This document shows positions 31,848-33,469 of a DNA stretch of 33,469 nucleotides, in pieces; the stretch's first letter is position 1; every line of letters begins with the position of its first letter. The notes below the pieces were generated by a model. The model was given only the letters and a program-made list of their open reading frames with translations. It had not been told where the DNA came from and did not search any database. Source of the stretch: JAWOJB01 sp046484325 (GTDB taxonomy: Bacteria > Actinomycetota > Acidimicrobiia > Spongiisociales > ZC4RG35); assembly GCA_046484325.1 (NCBI GenBank), contig JAWOJB010000086.1, positions 1-33,469 on the forward strand, read 5' to 3'. The position numbers were made by a program, and so were the translations under genes.

Positions 31848-33075
31848 GGTCGATTCCGAACGCCGCAGCCACGGCGTCGATCGTCTCCTCCCGGTGGCCG
31901 CCGCCGAGGAAGGAGACGGGGTGGTGCAGGATCTTCCTCGCCACGGCCCTGGCGGCGGCGAGCAGGACCTCGCGATCCTCGGGGTCCGACAGCCTCCCGG
32001 AGAACCGGTCGACCACCTCGTCGACGGCGTCGTCGGCGGTACGGAACATGCCGTGGATGACGGGTGCCACGAGGTCGTGTCCGCTCAGCTTCACGTACGC
32101 GTCCCGAGCCGCCCCGGCCACCAGGTCGTCGGCGACGTGGCCGTGACTACTCCGCCGGGCCTGCCTCGCCAGCGCGTCGATGTCGAAATACCGGATCGAC
32201 GGCGACGTGGGCGGGTCGAAGTCGGGTGGCATCGCCATGTCGACGAGCACCAGCGGATCGCGACGGACGGCCACCGCACCCTCCACGTCGACGAGGTCGA
32301 CGATCCGGGACGAAGCGGAGGTGGCCGAGATCACCGCCGGGAACCCGGCGAGGGCCTCGACCGCCTGCTCGAAGGGGGCCACCGCGGCCCCCCCGATCTC
32401 GATCTCGTCCGGCCTGCGCACGAAGACGGTGATCTCGGGCGGGGCCGGCAGCAGCCCGAGTGCCTCGACGGCCGCCCTCCCCATCACTCCGGCCCCGAAC
32501 ACGGCCACCCGATCGGCCGGACCGACCATCTGGGCGGCGACCGCCGCCAGCGAGCGGTGGGGCGAGCCGGGCAGGATCTCCCGGGCCCTCCGCCCGGCCG
32601 CCACCGCCGAGTCGAGCAGGCCGACGAGCATGCCGGTGGCCGCCTCCTGCCGGACGGCCTCTTGCATCGACTCCCGGAACTGCACCAGGATCTCCCGCTC
32701 GCCGGAGACCGGGGACTCGAGCCCGGCGGCCACCCTGAACAGGTGGCGGACGGCCTCCTCCCCGGTGATCCGGGTGCCCGCCGATCCGTCGAATTCGTGG
32801 GCACCGAGCGCACCGAGGGCACGATCGAGGTGGTCGGGCGAACCGGACACCGCCACCTCGACGCGGAGACAGGTGGAGAGCACGAACCCTTGCAGGCCGG
32901 CCGCCACCAGGCGGGCGTAGGCGTCGGCAGGGTCGCCGAGGGCAGCCGCCACCGAGGCCCTGGTCCCGGCCGGGACCTGCGGGTAGGCCAGCGAGATGAG
33001 GCTCAGGGACGTGGCGATGGGGGCGCTCCGGACGGCTCGGGTGGCGAGGATGGTCCGATTGGATCCCAACCGCAT
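31840..33075 (-). CDS. hemA: Glutamyl-tRNA reductase, divergent N-terminus
   Basis: HemA reduces glutamyl-tRNA(Glu) with NADPH to glutamate-1-semialdehyde, the committed step of the C5 pathway. The 411-residue product carries the catalytic Cys in GFVLSTCLRVEVAVSG (Cys69), RHLFRVAAGLESPVSGEREILVQFRE (the conserved His and GE-x-x-IL), an NADPH Rossmann site VAVFGAGVMGRAAVEAL, VISATSASSRIVD, LVDMAMPPDFDP and a C-terminal dimer helix. It departs from the norm in two places: the GLSHKTAPV-type N-terminal motif is replaced by SLAYPQVPAGTR, and the usual STCNR is STCLR. The ATG at 33075 leaves about 20 extra residues before the aligned domain, but no ATG, GTG or TTG lies closer except a TTG at 33069. 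It begins 28 bases after hemF. Confidence 0.9.
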   Translation of the reverse strand: MRLGSNRTILATRAVRSAPIATSLSLISLAYPQVPAGTRASVAAALGDPADAYARLVAAGLQGFVLSTCLRVEVAVSGSPDHLDRALGALGAHEFDGSAGTRITGEEAVRHLFRVAAGLESPVSGEREILVQFRESMQEAVRQEAATGMLVGLLDSAVAAGRRAREILPGSPHRSLAAVAAQMVGPADRVAVFGAGVMGRAAVEALGLLPAPPEITVFVRRPDEIEIGGAAVAPFEQAVEALAGFPAVISATSASSRIVDLVDVEGAVAVRRDPLVLVDMAMPPDFDPPTSPSIRYFDIDALARQARRSSHGHVADDLVAGAARDAYVKLSGHDLVAPVIHGMFRTADDAVDEVVDRFSGRLSDPEDREVLLAAARAVARKILHHPVSFLGGGHREETIDAVAAAFGIDRG

Positions 33076-33103
33076 GTCGGAACCGAGGCGACAAGGCGTC
33101 GAA

Positions 33104-33469
33104 TCAGACCCAGTCGCGCGGGCGACGCAGCACATCGACGAGCTCGGCCTCGGGCGTACCGGCGGCCGGCTCGACGCCATAGTCCCACCGGACCCGAGGT
33201 GGGAGGGACGCGAGGATGCTCTCCGAGCGGCCGCCGGTCTGGAGCCCGAACCTGGTCCCGCGGTCCCACACGAGGTTGAACTCGGCGTACCGGCCCCGGC
33301 GCCGCAGGTGCCACAACTCCTGGTCGGGGGTGACGGCAGTCCCGACTCGCCGAGGCCTATCTCCCGATCCTCCGACGGCGGGTCGGGAGATAGGCCTCGG
33401 CGAGTCGCGAGCCGAAGTCCTGGACGAATGCCCACACCTCCTCGAGTGGATCGTCGAGGTGATCGAAGA
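33104..33469 (-). pseudogene. hemF: Aerobic coproporphyrinogen III oxidase, partial and frame-broken
   Basis: HemF oxidatively decarboxylates coproporphyrinogen III to protoporphyrinogen IX with oxygen. Only the C-terminal part lies in the window. The 5' piece reads FDHLDDPLEEVWAFVQDFGSR then LAEAYLP and reaches a stop in the next dozen codons. The 3' piece, in another frame, reads AVTPDQELWHLRRRGRYAEFNLVWDRG...FGLQTGGRSESILASLPPRVRWDYG...RPRDWV, with the family's RGRY.EFNL and GLQTGGR.ESI motifs, and ends at the TGA at 33104. Between them lies a 25-bp inverted duplication (33343-33407). Removing one 25-base arm restores the frame and a normal-length loop, so this is an otherwise healthy gene with one local lesion, genuine or artefactual. 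Confidence 0.88.
33343..33407. repeat. 25-bp perfect inverted repeat inside hemF
   Basis: The arms at 33343-33367 and 33383-33407 are perfect reverse complements separated by 15 bases. The arm nearer the gene's 5' end (33383-33407) encodes the expected RLAEAYLP; the other arm is its inverted copy, introduces a TAG and shifts the frame by one. It is inside a coding region, so it is not a terminator. Confidence 0.93.

Noticed and set aside
30040..33279. 1079-codon open frame on the plus strand, and a similar 975-codon one at 24365-27292
   Set aside because: Both lie antisense to clear heme genes and are Arg/Pro/Gly-rich without any recognisable domain; long antisense frames are expected at about 70% G+C.
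33343..33407. The long inverted repeat as a transcription terminator or the end of an insertion sequence
   Set aside because: It lies inside hemF, one arm is native coding sequence, and there is no target-site duplication or transposase.

Overview
The bulk of this window (about 1105 to the right end) is a gene-dense, very GC-rich (roughly 70%) bacterial chromosome segment, most likely from an actinomycete-relative (Actinomycetota, perhaps Acidimicrobiia-like). That placement is inference. It rests on GC content, many GTG starts, ATGA/GTGA-coupled genes, a LytR-CpsA-Psr wall ligase, and a substrate-binding lipoprotein with a Thr-rich linker after its lipobox. No stretch over 300 bases lacks a gene, and I saw no tRNA, rRNA, CRISPR array or insertion sequence.

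Layout. 1-914: 3' two-thirds of argG (minus). 915 to about 1104: a roughly 190-base AT-rich piece of fmt (minus). These two pieces and the main segment differ in base composition and break inside genes, so the left end looks like a three-part chimera. 1138-2538: tyrosine phenol-lyase (plus). 2608-11435 (minus): class III aminotransferase, succinate-semialdehyde dehydrogenase, a BMP-type nucleoside ABC importer (lipoprotein, double ATPase, two permeases), purine-nucleoside phosphorylase and a small unknown protein. These read as amine/GABA catabolism plus nucleoside uptake and phosphorolysis. 11591-16427 (plus): nfnA-nfnB-like flavoprotein pair, then an ABC-2 exporter whose ATPase gene carries an in-frame TAA. 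16510-17822 (minus): XRE-cupin regulator and an atypical SDR that lacks its start. It abuts a C-terminal amidohydrolase remnant (17822-18037, plus) at a breakpoint. 18053-19647 (minus): a second ABC-2 exporter. 19755-22040 (plus): an orphan form-II CoxL/xanthine-dehydrogenase-like large subunit. 22048-23046 (minus): LCP protein.

23145-33469 (minus) is a tightly coupled tetrapyrrole operon, transcribed hemF-hemA-hemC-hemD-hemB-hemL-hemE-hemN-hemY-MFS. It takes glutamyl-tRNA by the C5 route to uroporphyrinogen III, coproporphyrinogen III and protoporphyrin(ogen), with both oxygen-dependent (HemF) and oxygen-independent (HemN) enzymes. Almost every gene overlaps the next by 4-8 bases. hemF is cut by the window end and interrupted by a 25-bp inverted duplication.

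The most novel-looking element is a 47-48-bp palindromic repeat present four times between genes (2552, 3791, 16441, 19665), three of them just after stop codons. The other notable signals are lesions: two chimeric joints at the left end, the TAA in an ABC ATPase, the SDR/amidohydrolase breakpoint and the hemF palindrome. Each could be real mutation or assembly error, and read mapping would decide.
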